From Telluribacter humicola (GTDB lineage: Bacteria > Bacteroidota > Bacteroidia > Cytophagales > Spirosomataceae): 64,000 nucleotides of DNA. Below are positions 53,185 through 62,306 of this stretch, in pieces. How positions within the stretch are numbered: position 1 is the first letter of the stretch; the number at the start of each line of letters is the position of its first letter. Both the position numbers and the translations under genes were made by a program. The DNA lies in assembly GCF_017355935.1 (NCBI RefSeq), contig NZ_JAFIQT010000010.1:1-64000 (forward strand). The letters are read 5' to 3'. The notes under the pieces are model-generated. The model ran no database searches. It was given only the letters and a program-made list of their open reading frames with translations, and was not told the DNA's origin.

Positions 53185-55112
53185 AATGGCGTAGAAAAAA
53201 AATAAAAGCAGAAAGCTGGATTTCAGAAGAGGAACGTCTGGCGGTTATTGAAAAATCGACTAAACAGGTATCTCGGGGGGTCTTTTTTGCTACCATAATC
53301 ATTATAACCTCCTTCCTGCCGGTTTTCATGCTTACGGGTCAGGAGGGCAAATTGTTTCACCCGCTGGCCTACACCAAGACCTTTATCATGCTGGTGGATG
53401 CGTTGCTGGTACTTACGCTGGCTCCGGTTCTGATTTCCTTCTTTATGAAGGGAAAGTTCAGACCTGATACGGCTAATCCGGTAAATAGGGTTCTGGAAAG
53501 ATTTTATGAACCGGCCATTCGTACCGTGCTCAAGTGGAGAAAAACCACCCTGGCTATTAATGTCATAGCGCTTCTTATATCCATTCCCTTACTGGGAAGT
53601 CTGGGTAATGAATTTATGCCCCCCCTGGATGAGCAGAGTATACTGTTCATGCCGGTGACTCTGCCGGATATTTCCAATGCCGAGGCCAAGCGGATCCTGC
53701 AGGTGCAGGACAAGATTATCAAATCAGTACCCGAAGTAGATAAAGTGCTGGGGAAGGCCGGCCGGGCCAGCACCGCCACCGATAACTCTCCAATCAGTAT
53801 GATTGAAACAATCATCATCTTAAAGCCTAAGAGCCAGTGGAGGGAGGGGATCACCAAGGCGGATCTGGTCAGCGAGCTGGACAAAAAGTTACAGATTCCG
53901 GGCGTTGTAAACGGATGGACCCAGCCGATCATCAACCGGATCAATATGCTGGCTACGGGGATCCGCACCGATGTGGGTATTAAAGTATATGGTCAGGAAC
54001 TGGAACAGATAGCAGCCGTGTCGGAGCGGGTTAAAGCAGCTCTGGAGGGCACACCTGGGGTAACCGACCTGTACGTAGAACCCATCACCGGGGGCAAATA
54101 TCTCTCCATCCATGTCCGGCGGGCTGATCTGGGACGCTACGGACTAAGTGTCGATGACATCAATAGTACGGTGGAGACTGCACTGGGGGGAGCCTCGGTA
54201 GGACAAACCATTGAAGGCCGCCAGCGCTTTGGCATTAGCGTTCGTCTGGCGCAGAACTACCGCAACAGCGTAGAGGAGATCAAAAGAATCCCGCTACAGT
54301 CGCCGGGCTTTGGGGAAGTACCTCTGAGTGCCGTAGCCGATGTAGTATTTGAGGATGGTCCTCCCATGATCACCTCTGAAAATGCCATTCTTAGGGGAGC
54401 GGTTATGTTCAATGTTCGGGACCGGGATTTGGGAAGTACTGTCCAGGAAGCCATGGAGCGGATCAACCGGCAGCAGGGCATCCTGCCTGAGGGCTACTTC
54501 CTGGAATGGAGTGGGCAGTACGAGAACCTGATCCGGGGACAGCGTACCCTGCTGATCATTGCCCCTATCGTTCTGGTTATTATTTTCTTCTCCCTGTACT
54601 TTGCCTTCCGCTCAATTCGGGAAGCCTTCCTGAGCCTGATTACGATTCCTTTTGCCTTGATTGGCGGTGCCTACATCATCTATTTCTGGGGAGTCAATCT
54701 TTCGGTAGCCGTAGCGGTAGGTTTTATTGCCCTCTTTGGCATTGCGGTCGAAACCGGAATTGTGATGGTGATCTATCTGAACGATGCTATGCAGCAACTG
54801 ATCAAAGAAAAAGGAAATTCAAGTGAAACAATTACCCAGGAGGACCTAAGGGAATATGTAATAAGAGGAGCGGCCAAGCGCTTGCGCCCCAAGCTGATGA
54901 CCGTGTGTGTATCCCTGTTTGGATTGATTCCGGTATTGTGGGCCACGGGTGTAGGCACCGATGTGATGCAACCGATCGTACTGCCCATGATTGGTGGAGT
55001 ACTCACCTCTTCTACGCACATTCTGCTGGTAACTCCGCTCATTTTTTTAATGACTAAAGAATATGAATTACGCAAATACGGAAAGCTTGAGGTGTATGAT
55101 ACACAGCACTAA
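53181..55112 (+). CDS. cusA: CusA-like RND efflux pump, C-terminal half
   Basis: 643 aa. Begins MKWRRKKIKAESWISEEERL and leads directly into TM5 (GVFFATIIIITSFLPVFML), the second porter half, and TM8-TM12 with FGIAVETGIVMVIYLNDAM (TM10-type site). Methionines in the porter half (for example NRINMLATGIRT) could serve the Cu/Ag path. The split falls in a cytosolic loop, so two polypeptides could assemble, or a single base loss may have divided a formerly fused gene. A7 and A8 runs lie at 53164 and 53195. Confidence 0.88.
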   Translation: MKWRRKKIKAESWISEEERLAVIEKSTKQVSRGVFFATIIIITSFLPVFMLTGQEGKLFHPLAYTKTFIMLVDALLVLTLAPVLISFFMKGKFRPDTANPVNRVLERFYEPAIRTVLKWRKTTLAINVIALLISIPLLGSLGNEFMPPLDEQSILFMPVTLPDISNAEAKRILQVQDKIIKSVPEVDKVLGKAGRASTATDNSPISMIETIIILKPKSQWREGITKADLVSELDKKLQIPGVVNGWTQPIINRINMLATGIRTDVGIKVYGQELEQIAAVSERVKAALEGTPGVTDLYVEPITGGKYLSIHVRRADLGRYGLSVDDINSTVETALGGASVGQTIEGRQRFGISVRLAQNYRNSVEEIKRIPLQSPGFGEVPLSAVADVVFEDGPPMITSENAILRGAVMFNVRDRDLGSTVQEAMERINRQQGILPEGYFLEWSGQYENLIRGQRTLLIIAPIVLVIIFFSLYFAFRSIREAFLSLITIPFALIGGAYIIYFWGVNLSVAVAVGFIALFGIAVETGIVMVIYLNDAMQQLIKEKGNSSETITQEDLREYVIRGAAKRLRPKLMTVCVSLFGLIPVLWATGVGTDVMQPIVLPMIGGVLTSSTHILLVTPLIFLMTKEYELRKYGKLEVYDTQH

Positions 55113-56346
55113 GAGGCTGCTATGGCTGCTCCTGGTGGTTCCGGCGCTGTCTTTCGCACAGCCAGGTGAGGTGTTGTCTCTGCCCGAAATCCTTCAGCGC
55201 ATTGAGGAAAGTAATCTATTGCTACAGACCTACGGGCTTAGAGCCGACAGCTACCGCTACCGGGCCGAGGCTGCTACGGCCTGGATGGCCCCTATGGTCG
55301 GGGTAGGGACCTTTATGACCCCTTACCCGGGGCAAATGATCATGGAGCCGCGCGACCGGGGGATGCTCATGTTCAGGGTGGAGCAGCAGTTCCCGAATGT
55401 GAGCAGACAGAGGGCCGAGCGAAGGTACATCGAATCCCAGGGAGACGCCGAGCGTACCGCCAGGAGTGTTGCACTCAACAGTCTTAGGGCGCAGGCCCGG
55501 AGTAGCTACTTTGCATGGCTGGTTTCGGCGCAGAAAATCCGGGTACTGGAGAAGAATGAAGAGGTCCTGCAGATGATGAAAAAGATTGAAGAAGTCAGAT
55601 ATCCCTTTAATCAATCGCCGCTCAGTGGTATCTATCGGGCCGACGCTGAAATCGAAAAGAACAAGAACATGATCACCATGCAGGTGGGGGATATCGAGCG
55701 AGCCGAAGCTACCCTCAACGCGTTGATGAACCGGCCGTCAGGTCCAGAGTTTCAAATTGATACATCGTATCAGCCTCGTTTCGTGCCGGTGACTGGCGTT
55801 GATACTAGTTTGTTGGCTGCCCAGCGGAGTGACATCATCCGGATGAACCAGGAGATACGCTCTATGCAGCTGAACATCGAAGCCATGCAGCTGCAGCGCA
55901 AGCCGGAGTTCAGGATCCAGTTTGATCACATGGCTCCCCTTTCCCGGATGCCCCAGTCATTTAGCCTGATGGGGATGGTAACCATACCTTTTGCTTCCTG
56001 GTCGTCGCGGATGTACAAGTCGGACGTAAGGGCCATGGAGCTCAGTATCCGGGCCATGGAAAAGGAAAGGGCGGCCATGCTGCAGGAAACCCGGGGAATG
56101 CTGTATGCTATGCAGGCAGAGATTAGGGCCATGCAGGCCCGGATTGCCTCTATGGAGACCAAAGTTATTCCGGCCCTGCAAAGAGCCTTTGATGCCAACT
56201 TTCTGGTGTACCAGGAAAACAAACAGTCCCTGACGGTGCTGCTGGAAACCTGGGAGGCGCTAAATATGATGCAAATGGACCTGCTGGATGAGCGGGGCAA
56301 GCTTTATCAAATGATTGTAGATTATGAAAAGGAACTATATAGGTAA
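55096..56346 (+). CDS. cusC: TolC-family outer-membrane factor, Met-rich
   Basis: 416 aa from ATG 55096, overlapping the CusA end by 17 bp; an in-frame upstream ATG at 55063 would lie deep in cusA. Signal peptide ending LSFAQ. Two OEP repeats of coiled-coil helices. It has about 30 methionines, many in heptad-like spacing in the helical barrel (VRAMELSIRAMEKERAAM, LYAMQAEIRAMQARIASM). It forms the exit duct of the Cus complex. The methionine content is far above usual TolC proteins. Confidence 0.87.
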   Translation: MIHSTKRLLWLLLVVPALSFAQPGEVLSLPEILQRIEESNLLLQTYGLRADSYRYRAEAATAWMAPMVGVGTFMTPYPGQMIMEPRDRGMLMFRVEQQFPNVSRQRAERRYIESQGDAERTARSVALNSLRAQARSSYFAWLVSAQKIRVLEKNEEVLQMMKKIEEVRYPFNQSPLSGIYRADAEIEKNKNMITMQVGDIERAEATLNALMNRPSGPEFQIDTSYQPRFVPVTGVDTSLLAAQRSDIIRMNQEIRSMQLNIEAMQLQRKPEFRIQFDHMAPLSRMPQSFSLMGMVTIPFASWSSRMYKSDVRAMELSIRAMEKERAAMLQETRGMLYAMQAEIRAMQARIASMETKVIPALQRAFDANFLVYQENKQSLTVLLETWEALNMMQMDLLDERGKLYQMIVDYEKELYR

Positions 56347-57649
56347 CGTGATAGTAGGCATTCTGCTGTTTTTTGCCGTTGCTTCCTGTAAGCAAGAGCA
56401 GGGAACCGCTCACGAGCACGGGCAAAAGTACACCTGCCCGATGCACCCACAGATCATAAAGAATGAGCCCGGCGACTGCCCGATCTGTGGAATGGATCTG
56501 GTACCCATGGCTGCCAGCAGTGAGGCCATGAGCGGCGAAGGGGCGGTAGATACCAGCCTTATACCACTGCTCAAGCCAACCAACGAACGCGTAGTTGCTA
56601 ATGTGCCAGCTATCAGCCCCGAAAAAGAGACCCGGATTCTATCCCTGACGGCCCAGGGCGTGGTGTCCTATGACCTGCGAAAACAGGTGAGCGTAGCCAG
56701 TAGAGTAGCGGGCAGGATTGAAAATATGTACATCCGGTACAATTTTCAACCGGTCAGAAAAGGACAGCTGCTGATGGAGATCTACTCCCCGGAACTGGCC
56801 GCTGCTCAAAGGGAAGCTATTTACATCAGCCGGGTAGATAAAACGACCGGCCTGGTGGAAAAAGCCAGGCAGAAGCTGCAACTGCTGGGAATGCAGCCGG
56901 CGCAGATAGATCAAGTCATCAGAACGGGTGAGCCTCTGTACCGGGTGCCGGTGTATAGCCCTGTTAGTGGATATATTGTCGATAAGACTTCACTGGCTAC
57001 ATCCGCCCCGCAGCGACCAATGCCTGCTACGGCATCCTCTTCATCCTCTGGTACGGGTATGGATGGAATGGGGGCCGCCCAGGCAACAGCACCCGCCCCC
57101 GCGCAGCCGGACATAAATAACTCGCCTATACTGATTCGGGAAGGGCAGTATGTTAGTACTGGTGAAACAGTTTTTAGCATCTACCAGGCTAACAGCATGG
57201 TCGCGGACTTTTACCTGGACCCGGCGCTGAGCACCCAGGTAAAGCGCGGGCAAAAACTGGTATTTCGCCTGGTGGCACAGCCCGATCAGGCTTTTACGGG
57301 TACCATCGGACTTATTGAGCCGGCCCAACGAGCGGGTGAAAACTTTGTTACCGCACGGGTGTATTTGAGTGGATCTGATCTGCAACCCGGACAGCTACTC
57401 CTCGCAGAGGTGCCGGTTGTTGAAAAGCAGGGGTGGTGGTTGCCGCAATCAGCGGTAGTAGGTTTGGGTAATCAGTCCGTGGTCTTCAAAAAAGAAGGGG
57501 GGGCTTTTGTCCCCAGACAGGTAAGAACGGGTATCAGTGCGAAGGGTGAGGTCCAGATACTGGATGATATAGCGCAGTGGCAGGTCGCCCGTAATGCCAG
57601 CTACCTGGTAGATAATGAAAGTTTTATTCGAGCACCAGCAGACTTTTAA
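56324..57649 (+). CDS. cusB: CusB-like membrane fusion protein 1 with metal-binding domain
   Basis: 441 aa, start overlapping the TolC gene by 23 bp. Lipoprotein Cys in AVASC. The heavy-metal-binding domain YTCPMHPQIIKNEPGDCPICGMDL (written in two parts: YTCPMHPQ and CPICGMDLVP) is at about 35-65. Then come the MFP barrel-sandwich, hairpin and beta-barrel domains (VASRVAGRIENMYIRYNF, VYSPVSGYIVDKTSLA). An unusual Ser/Gly/Ala-rich insert (ATASSSSSGTGMDGMGAA) sits in the lipoyl region. It links pump and outer-membrane channel. Confidence 0.88.
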   Translation: MKRNYIGNVIVGILLFFAVASCKQEQGTAHEHGQKYTCPMHPQIIKNEPGDCPICGMDLVPMAASSEAMSGEGAVDTSLIPLLKPTNERVVANVPAISPEKETRILSLTAQGVVSYDLRKQVSVASRVAGRIENMYIRYNFQPVRKGQLLMEIYSPELAAAQREAIYISRVDKTTGLVEKARQKLQLLGMQPAQIDQVIRTGEPLYRVPVYSPVSGYIVDKTSLATSAPQRPMPATASSSSSGTGMDGMGAAQATAPAPAQPDINNSPILIREGQYVSTGETVFSIYQANSMVADFYLDPALSTQVKRGQKLVFRLVAQPDQAFTGTIGLIEPAQRAGENFVTARVYLSGSDLQPGQLLLAEVPVVEKQGWWLPQSAVVGLGNQSVVFKKEGGAFVPRQVRTGISAKGEVQILDDIAQWQVARNASYLVDNESFIRAPADF

Positions 57650-57652
57650 GCC

Positions 57653-58855
57653 ATGATAAAGACTATTAATATCTTATTCTTATTCGCTAGTATAGTGCTG
57701 GCTACCTCCTGTAAGAGTGAGGAGGCGGATGGAGGAGATGCTTTGGGCGGGCAAAGCTATACCTGCCCTATGCACCCGCAGATCGTCCAGAACAAGCCAG
57801 GGACCTGCCCTATCTGTGGCATGGATCTGGTACCCATTGAGAAAAACACAGAAGAGGCCAGTCTTATGCTGAGCGATCGCCAGCGCCAGCTGGCCAACGT
57901 GACTACGGATACCGTTCGAACCGGCGCTTTTTCAACCACCAGGCAGCTAAATGGCCGAATAGCCATTAACCCCGAGCAGATTGAGTATGTATCCAGCCGG
58001 GTTCCCGGCCGGATTGAAGACTTGTATATTCGAGAGGCAGGAGTGCCCGTTCGCAAGGGTCAGGTACTCTACAGGATCTATTCCGAGCAGCTGGCTGCCC
58101 TGCAGCAGGAGTACCTGGTGGCCACAGCGCAGGCGGAGCAATTTCCTAACGATAGCCGGTTCCAGCAGATAGCAGAAGCAGCCCGGCAACGTTTGCTGCT
58201 GTATGACCAGAAGGAAAGTCAACTCCTGGAACTAAGAACCAGCAGGAAAACGAGCCCCTATGTCAGCTATGCCTCACCCGTAAGTGGAATGGTTGCGGAG
58301 TTGCTGGTTTCTCAGGGACAGTATGTTTCAGAAGGGGGGGCAGTGATGCGGATTGAAGGTTATCAGAGCGTGTGGGTCGAAGCGGATGTCTACCCTACCG
58401 AAGCTAATCTGATAAAAAAGGGACAGGTGGTCCAGGTGAACGTAGCCGGTTATGAAAATGAAGCCCAAAAGATGCGGATTGATTTCATTGCTCCGGCCCT
58501 GCAGCCGGGTAGCCAGCTGTTGACGATCCGCGGAAAGATCCAGAATCCCGCCAACCGTTACCGGCCCGGTATGCAGGTTTTCGTGGAGGTACCCGTTGCC
58601 AGTATCAGTGAGGCGTTAACCCTGCCGGTTGATGCTGTTATTCGGGATGGTGATGGTACGCACGTGTGGCTGGAAACGGAGCCTAATGTCTTCGAAGCCC
58701 GTACGGTAAAAACCGGAACTGAAAATTTTAATCGGGTTGAAATCACCGAAGGTTTGCGGGAAGGTGAGGTCGCGGTTATTACCGGTGCCTACCTCTTGTA
58801 CAGTGAGTTTGTCTTAAAGAAAGGAAAAACACCGGCCGGTGAGCACAATCATTAA
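57653..58855 (+). CDS. cusB: CusB-like membrane fusion protein 2 with metal-binding domain
   Basis: 400 aa, 3 bp after the first MFP gene. Lipoprotein Cys in LATSC. The same metal-binding domain (YTCPMHPQIVQNKPGTCPIC, then GMDLVP) at about 37-65. MFP core VSSRVPGRIEDLYIREAGVP, YVSYASPVSGMVAELLVSQG, and the end GEHNH. Two different MFPs after one pump suggest a hetero-oligomeric adaptor ring; sequence identity between them is low outside the metal-binding domain. Confidence 0.88.
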   Translation: MIKTINILFLFASIVLATSCKSEEADGGDALGGQSYTCPMHPQIVQNKPGTCPICGMDLVPIEKNTEEASLMLSDRQRQLANVTTDTVRTGAFSTTRQLNGRIAINPEQIEYVSSRVPGRIEDLYIREAGVPVRKGQVLYRIYSEQLAALQQEYLVATAQAEQFPNDSRFQQIAEAARQRLLLYDQKESQLLELRTSRKTSPYVSYASPVSGMVAELLVSQGQYVSEGGAVMRIEGYQSVWVEADVYPTEANLIKKGQVVQVNVAGYENEAQKMRIDFIAPALQPGSQLLTIRGKIQNPANRYRPGMQVFVEVPVASISEALTLPVDAVIRDGDGTHVWLETEPNVFEARTVKTGTENFNRVEITEGLREGEVAVITGAYLLYSEFVLKKGKTPAGEHNH

Positions 58856-58927
58856 TGCGTGGTCACCGGATGGCTACCTGAAGGAATAGTATTTTATTAA
58901 TTAACCAACAATCAAAAATTATAGACT

Positions 58928-59482
58928 ATGAAACATGTAATCAGATTAGCAGCTCCCTTTGCACTGGCACTTATGCTGACAGCCTGTGGAGGAAACAATC
59001 AGGAAGCTAAAAATGAGGAACAGGATCATGCTACCATGGATCACAGCCAGCCCGAAGCCGGGGCTACTGGTGGCTCAGTGGTTATAGAAAACGACCAGCT
59101 GAATGCGGTGTATCAGCATTATGTACACCTAACTACAGCTCTGATCAATAGCGATGTAGCCGAGGCTAAATCAGCGGCCAATGCCATTGAGGCTGGGGCA
59201 AAAGACCTGCAGGCTGGCAATGCCATAGCCTCCTCAGCGGCTAAGATAACCTCTGCTTCCAGTATAGAAGAACAAAGAGACGCCTATGTAAAGCTGAGCA
59301 GCGAGATGGTAAAGCAGGTAAAACAAGCCGGTGTAGAAAATGGAGAAGTATTCGTTCAGTTCTGCCCAATGGCCAACAACGATAAAGGGGCTACCTGGCT
59401 TAGCTCTAACAAAGAGATTCGCAATCCCTACATGGGGGAGAAGATGCTCAAATGCGGCGAAACCCGGGAAACCGTTCAGTAG
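58928..59482 (+). CDS. DUF3347 lipoprotein
   Basis: 184 aa. Lipoprotein Cys in LMLTAC. His/Met-containing linker (DHATMDHSQPE), then the DUF3347 domain (VYQHYVHLTTALINSDVAEA, VFVQFCPMANNDKGATWLSS, NPYMGEKMLKCGET). The two Cys with Met residues are conserved and are likely copper ligands. Usually adjoining CusB genes or fused to them. Last gene of the cus operon, followed by a terminator. Confidence 0.88.
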   Translation: MKHVIRLAAPFALALMLTACGGNNQEAKNEEQDHATMDHSQPEAGATGGSVVIENDQLNAVYQHYVHLTTALINSDVAEAKSAANAIEAGAKDLQAGNAIASSAAKITSASSIEEQRDAYVKLSSEMVKQVKQAGVENGEVFVQFCPMANNDKGATWLSSNKEIRNPYMGEKMLKCGETRETVQ

Positions 59483-59490
59483 TCAATCGC

Positions 59491-59523
59491 AGGGCTGGAA
59501 CTTAGGCTGAGAGTTCCAGCCCT
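59491..59523 (+). terminator. Hairpin terminator after the cus operon
   Basis: AGGGCTGGAACT (59491-59502) pairs with AGTTCCAGCCCT (59512-59523), a perfect 12-bp stem with a 9-nt loop. No strong T-run follows. Confidence 0.7.
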
Positions 59524-59606
59524 GACTAAATTCATGGTTTGTGGCAAGCTGAAGGTAGGGCTGTATGCCGTAGGAAGGAGTACTAACGAAAGTAAACAAG
59601 CCACCT

Positions 59607-60134
59607 ATGATACAGGATTTGCAAATTGACATATTTGTGGTACCTGCCGTAGTTCTACTACTGGTCATCGTGCTGTTTGGCAAGGTATCTAAAAAAACGG
59701 GTAGAGAGCGGGATTTTAAGCAGCTGGTAATCTATATAGCCCTAATAGCTTTTTTTCTGAACCTGGTTTGGGAGCTGGCGCAAGGAACCCTGTACAAAGG
59801 GTATGAATATGATTTTCAACATATCGCTTTTTGCACGTTAGCCTCGGTGGCCGATGCTATTATGGCCGTACTGCTCTACTTAGGCTTTGCTTTTATTTTA
59901 AAAGAACCCTTCTGGATTGGAGAGCTTAGCTTTACCCGTGGACTCTTACTAATGTTGGTCGGCGGAATAGGGGCTATTCTGGGTGAGATAAGGCACATTT
60001 CTGCCGGGAATTGGGCTTATGCTGATTCTATGCCATTAATTCCATTTGTGCATGTCGGCCTTTCTCCCGTTTTACAATTTACATTACTGCCAATACTCAT
60101 TTATGTTCTTAGTTACCGGATGTTAAAAAAGTAG
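59607..60134 (+). CDS. Hypothetical membrane protein in the copper island
   Basis: 175 aa with five predicted membrane helices. Conserved-looking features are FFLNLVWELAQGTLYKG, CTLASVADAIMAV and GEIRHISAGNWAYADSMP. No family assigned. It lies 34 bp before the P-type ATPase gene, so it may be co-transcribed and serve copper handling. Confidence 0.65.
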   Translation: MIQDLQIDIFVVPAVVLLLVIVLFGKVSKKTGRERDFKQLVIYIALIAFFLNLVWELAQGTLYKGYEYDFQHIAFCTLASVADAIMAVLLYLGFAFILKEPFWIGELSFTRGLLLMLVGGIGAILGEIRHISAGNWAYADSMPLIPFVHVGLSPVLQFTLLPILIYVLSYRMLKK

Positions 60135-60167
60135 GCATCTACATTAGTACACTAACCCGCTATTATT

Positions 60168-62306
60168 ATGGATCATACACACCATCACCATAAGCCAAAA
60201 GAAAAAGCCCACCAGCAATTGGACAGAGAGCAAGAACAGCTCGCGCAGAAAACTCTGCATGGGCACGAGAAAGCGACTGACCATAGCGGGCACACCGGGC
60301 AAGGCGGAGGCCACCAGGGCCATCATGACCATCACCGTATGATGATCCAGGACTTTAAGAAAAGATTCTGGGTATCGCTGGTGCTGTCTGTACCGGTGAT
60401 TCTGCTGAGTCCCATGGTGCAGCATATTCTGGGCTTCACCCTGGATGTCCCCTATGCTGATTACATAGCCTTTGGTCTTTCTACCATCATCTATTTCTAC
60501 GGGGGCTGGCCCTTCCTGACGGGTATGGTGCAGGAAGTCCGAAAAGGCGCCCCCGGTATGATGACGCTGATCGGGGTGGCTATTACCGTCGCCTACGTAT
60601 ACAGTTCAGCGACCGTCTTCGGTTTAGAGGGCATGGACTTTTTCTGGGAGTTGGCTACGCTGATCCTGGTTATGCTGCTGGGGCACTGGATCGAAATGAA
60701 ATCAGTGCTGGGCGCTTCCAAAGCCCTGGAGCTGCTGGTCAGTATGATGCCCTCCCAGGCGCACGTGATCCGAAACGGGCAGACCGTACAGATACCCATC
60801 GAAGAGCTGCAGAAAGGGGATCTCATCCTGGTCAAGCCGGGCGAGAAAGTGCCGGCTGACGGCCTGGTGGTGGAGGGAGAAAGCCACCTCAATGAGAGTA
60901 TGCTTACCGGAGAGAGCAAGCCGGTCCAGAAGCAGAAAGATGATAAAGTAATTGGGGGCTCTATCAATGGGAACGGCTCGATTCAGGTGCAGGTAGAACA
61001 TACCGGGGAGGAAAGCTACCTTAAAAAAGTGGTAAACCTGGTACAGGATGCGCAGAAGACAAAGTCAGAAACACAAAATCTGGCCGATAAGGCGGCTAAA
61101 TGGCTTACCTACGTCGCGCTTTCGGCGGGTTTTGCTACCTTTTTAGCCTGGTGGCTGTCGGGGGCCGAGCTGGATTTTGCCCTGGAGCGGATGGTGACCG
61201 TTATGGTGATTTCCTGTCCGCATGCGTTGGGGCTGGCTATACCGTTGGTAGTGGCTACTTCCACCGCTATTTCGGCCAAAAATGGTCTGTTGATCCGCAA
61301 CCGCACCGCCTTTGAAAACTCCCGGAAGATCACCACTATACTTTTCGATAAAACCGGTACCCTCACCCAGGGCTCCCACCAGGTAGCTCGCGTGGTAGCT
61401 CTGGATACGGGCGTCAGTGAGGCTGAAATGCTAAGGCTGGCTGCGGCGGTAGAACAGAACTCAGAGCATTATATCTCACAGGGTATCCTTAAAAAGGCCA
61501 GGGAAAGAGGTATTACCGTACCGCCTTCCGAGGCTTTCAACTACCTGCCCGGAAAAGGTCTGGAGGGCAAAGTAGAGGGAAAGGATGTGAAGGTAGTAGG
61601 GCCTAACTATATCAGGGAGTTCGGTATTGATGCTCCTACTGAGCAGGCGGAAGAAGGCGTGGAGACTGTGGTGTATGTTTTACTCGAAGGTAAAGTGACA
61701 GGCTACATTACGCTGCGCGACCAGATCCGGCCCGAGTCGGCGGATGCCATCCGGATTCTGAAAGAAAATGGCATCAAGAACCTGCTCATCACGGGTGATA
61801 ATGAGCGGGTGGCCAAAAGCGTAAGCGATGCGCTGCACATGGATGGGTACATGGCCAATGTACTGCCCCATCAGAAGCAGGAAAAGGCCCGCGAACTCCA
61901 GGCGCAGGGGGAATTTATAGCCATGACCGGGGACGGGGTCAATGATGCCCCGGCGCTGGCCCAGGCCGATGTGGGCATAGCCGTAGGCTCGGGTACGGAC
62001 GTAGCCGCCGAAACGGCCGACATTATCCTGGTCAACAGTAACCCGCAGGATATAGCCAAATTGATTCTTTTTGGGAAAGCCACTTATCGGAAGATGATTC
62101 AAAACCTGATATGGGCAACGGGTTATAACATTATTGCTCTGCCTCTGGCGGCAGGGGTATTGTATAACCAGGGTATCATGATTTCACCGGCCATAGGAGC
62201 GGCTCTGATGAGCCTGAGTACTATAATTGTAGCTATCAACGCGCAGTTGCTCAAAAAACAAATGAAACCTAATCAAACCAATACTACACATGAAAACCAT
62301 TCTTAA
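60168..62306 (+). CDS. copB: CopB-type copper-exporting P-type ATPase (CPH)
   Basis: 712 aa. The N-terminal 60 residues are His-rich (MDHTHHHHKPKEK, HQGHHDHHRMM) instead of an HMA domain. Eight helices, with VISCPHALGLAIPLVV (CPH) in the metal path, LTGESKPV, phosphorylation site LFDKTGTLTQG, TGDGVNDAPAL and the last-helix signature MSLSTIIVAINAQLL. The nucleotide-domain motif reads SEHYIS, with Tyr in place of the usual Pro after His. CPH pumps export Cu(II)/Ag(I) or Cu(I). The DUF2911 gene overlaps its 3' end by 17 bp. Confidence 0.93.
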   Translation: MDHTHHHHKPKEKAHQQLDREQEQLAQKTLHGHEKATDHSGHTGQGGGHQGHHDHHRMMIQDFKKRFWVSLVLSVPVILLSPMVQHILGFTLDVPYADYIAFGLSTIIYFYGGWPFLTGMVQEVRKGAPGMMTLIGVAITVAYVYSSATVFGLEGMDFFWELATLILVMLLGHWIEMKSVLGASKALELLVSMMPSQAHVIRNGQTVQIPIEELQKGDLILVKPGEKVPADGLVVEGESHLNESMLTGESKPVQKQKDDKVIGGSINGNGSIQVQVEHTGEESYLKKVVNLVQDAQKTKSETQNLADKAAKWLTYVALSAGFATFLAWWLSGAELDFALERMVTVMVISCPHALGLAIPLVVATSTAISAKNGLLIRNRTAFENSRKITTILFDKTGTLTQGSHQVARVVALDTGVSEAEMLRLAAAVEQNSEHYISQGILKKARERGITVPPSEAFNYLPGKGLEGKVEGKDVKVVGPNYIREFGIDAPTEQAEEGVETVVYVLLEGKVTGYITLRDQIRPESADAIRILKENGIKNLLITGDNERVAKSVSDALHMDGYMANVLPHQKQEKARELQAQGEFIAMTGDGVNDAPALAQADVGIAVGSGTDVAAETADIILVNSNPQDIAKLILFGKATYRKMIQNLIWATGYNIIALPLAAGVLYNQGIMISPAIGAALMSLSTIIVAINAQLLKKQMKPNQTNTTHENHS

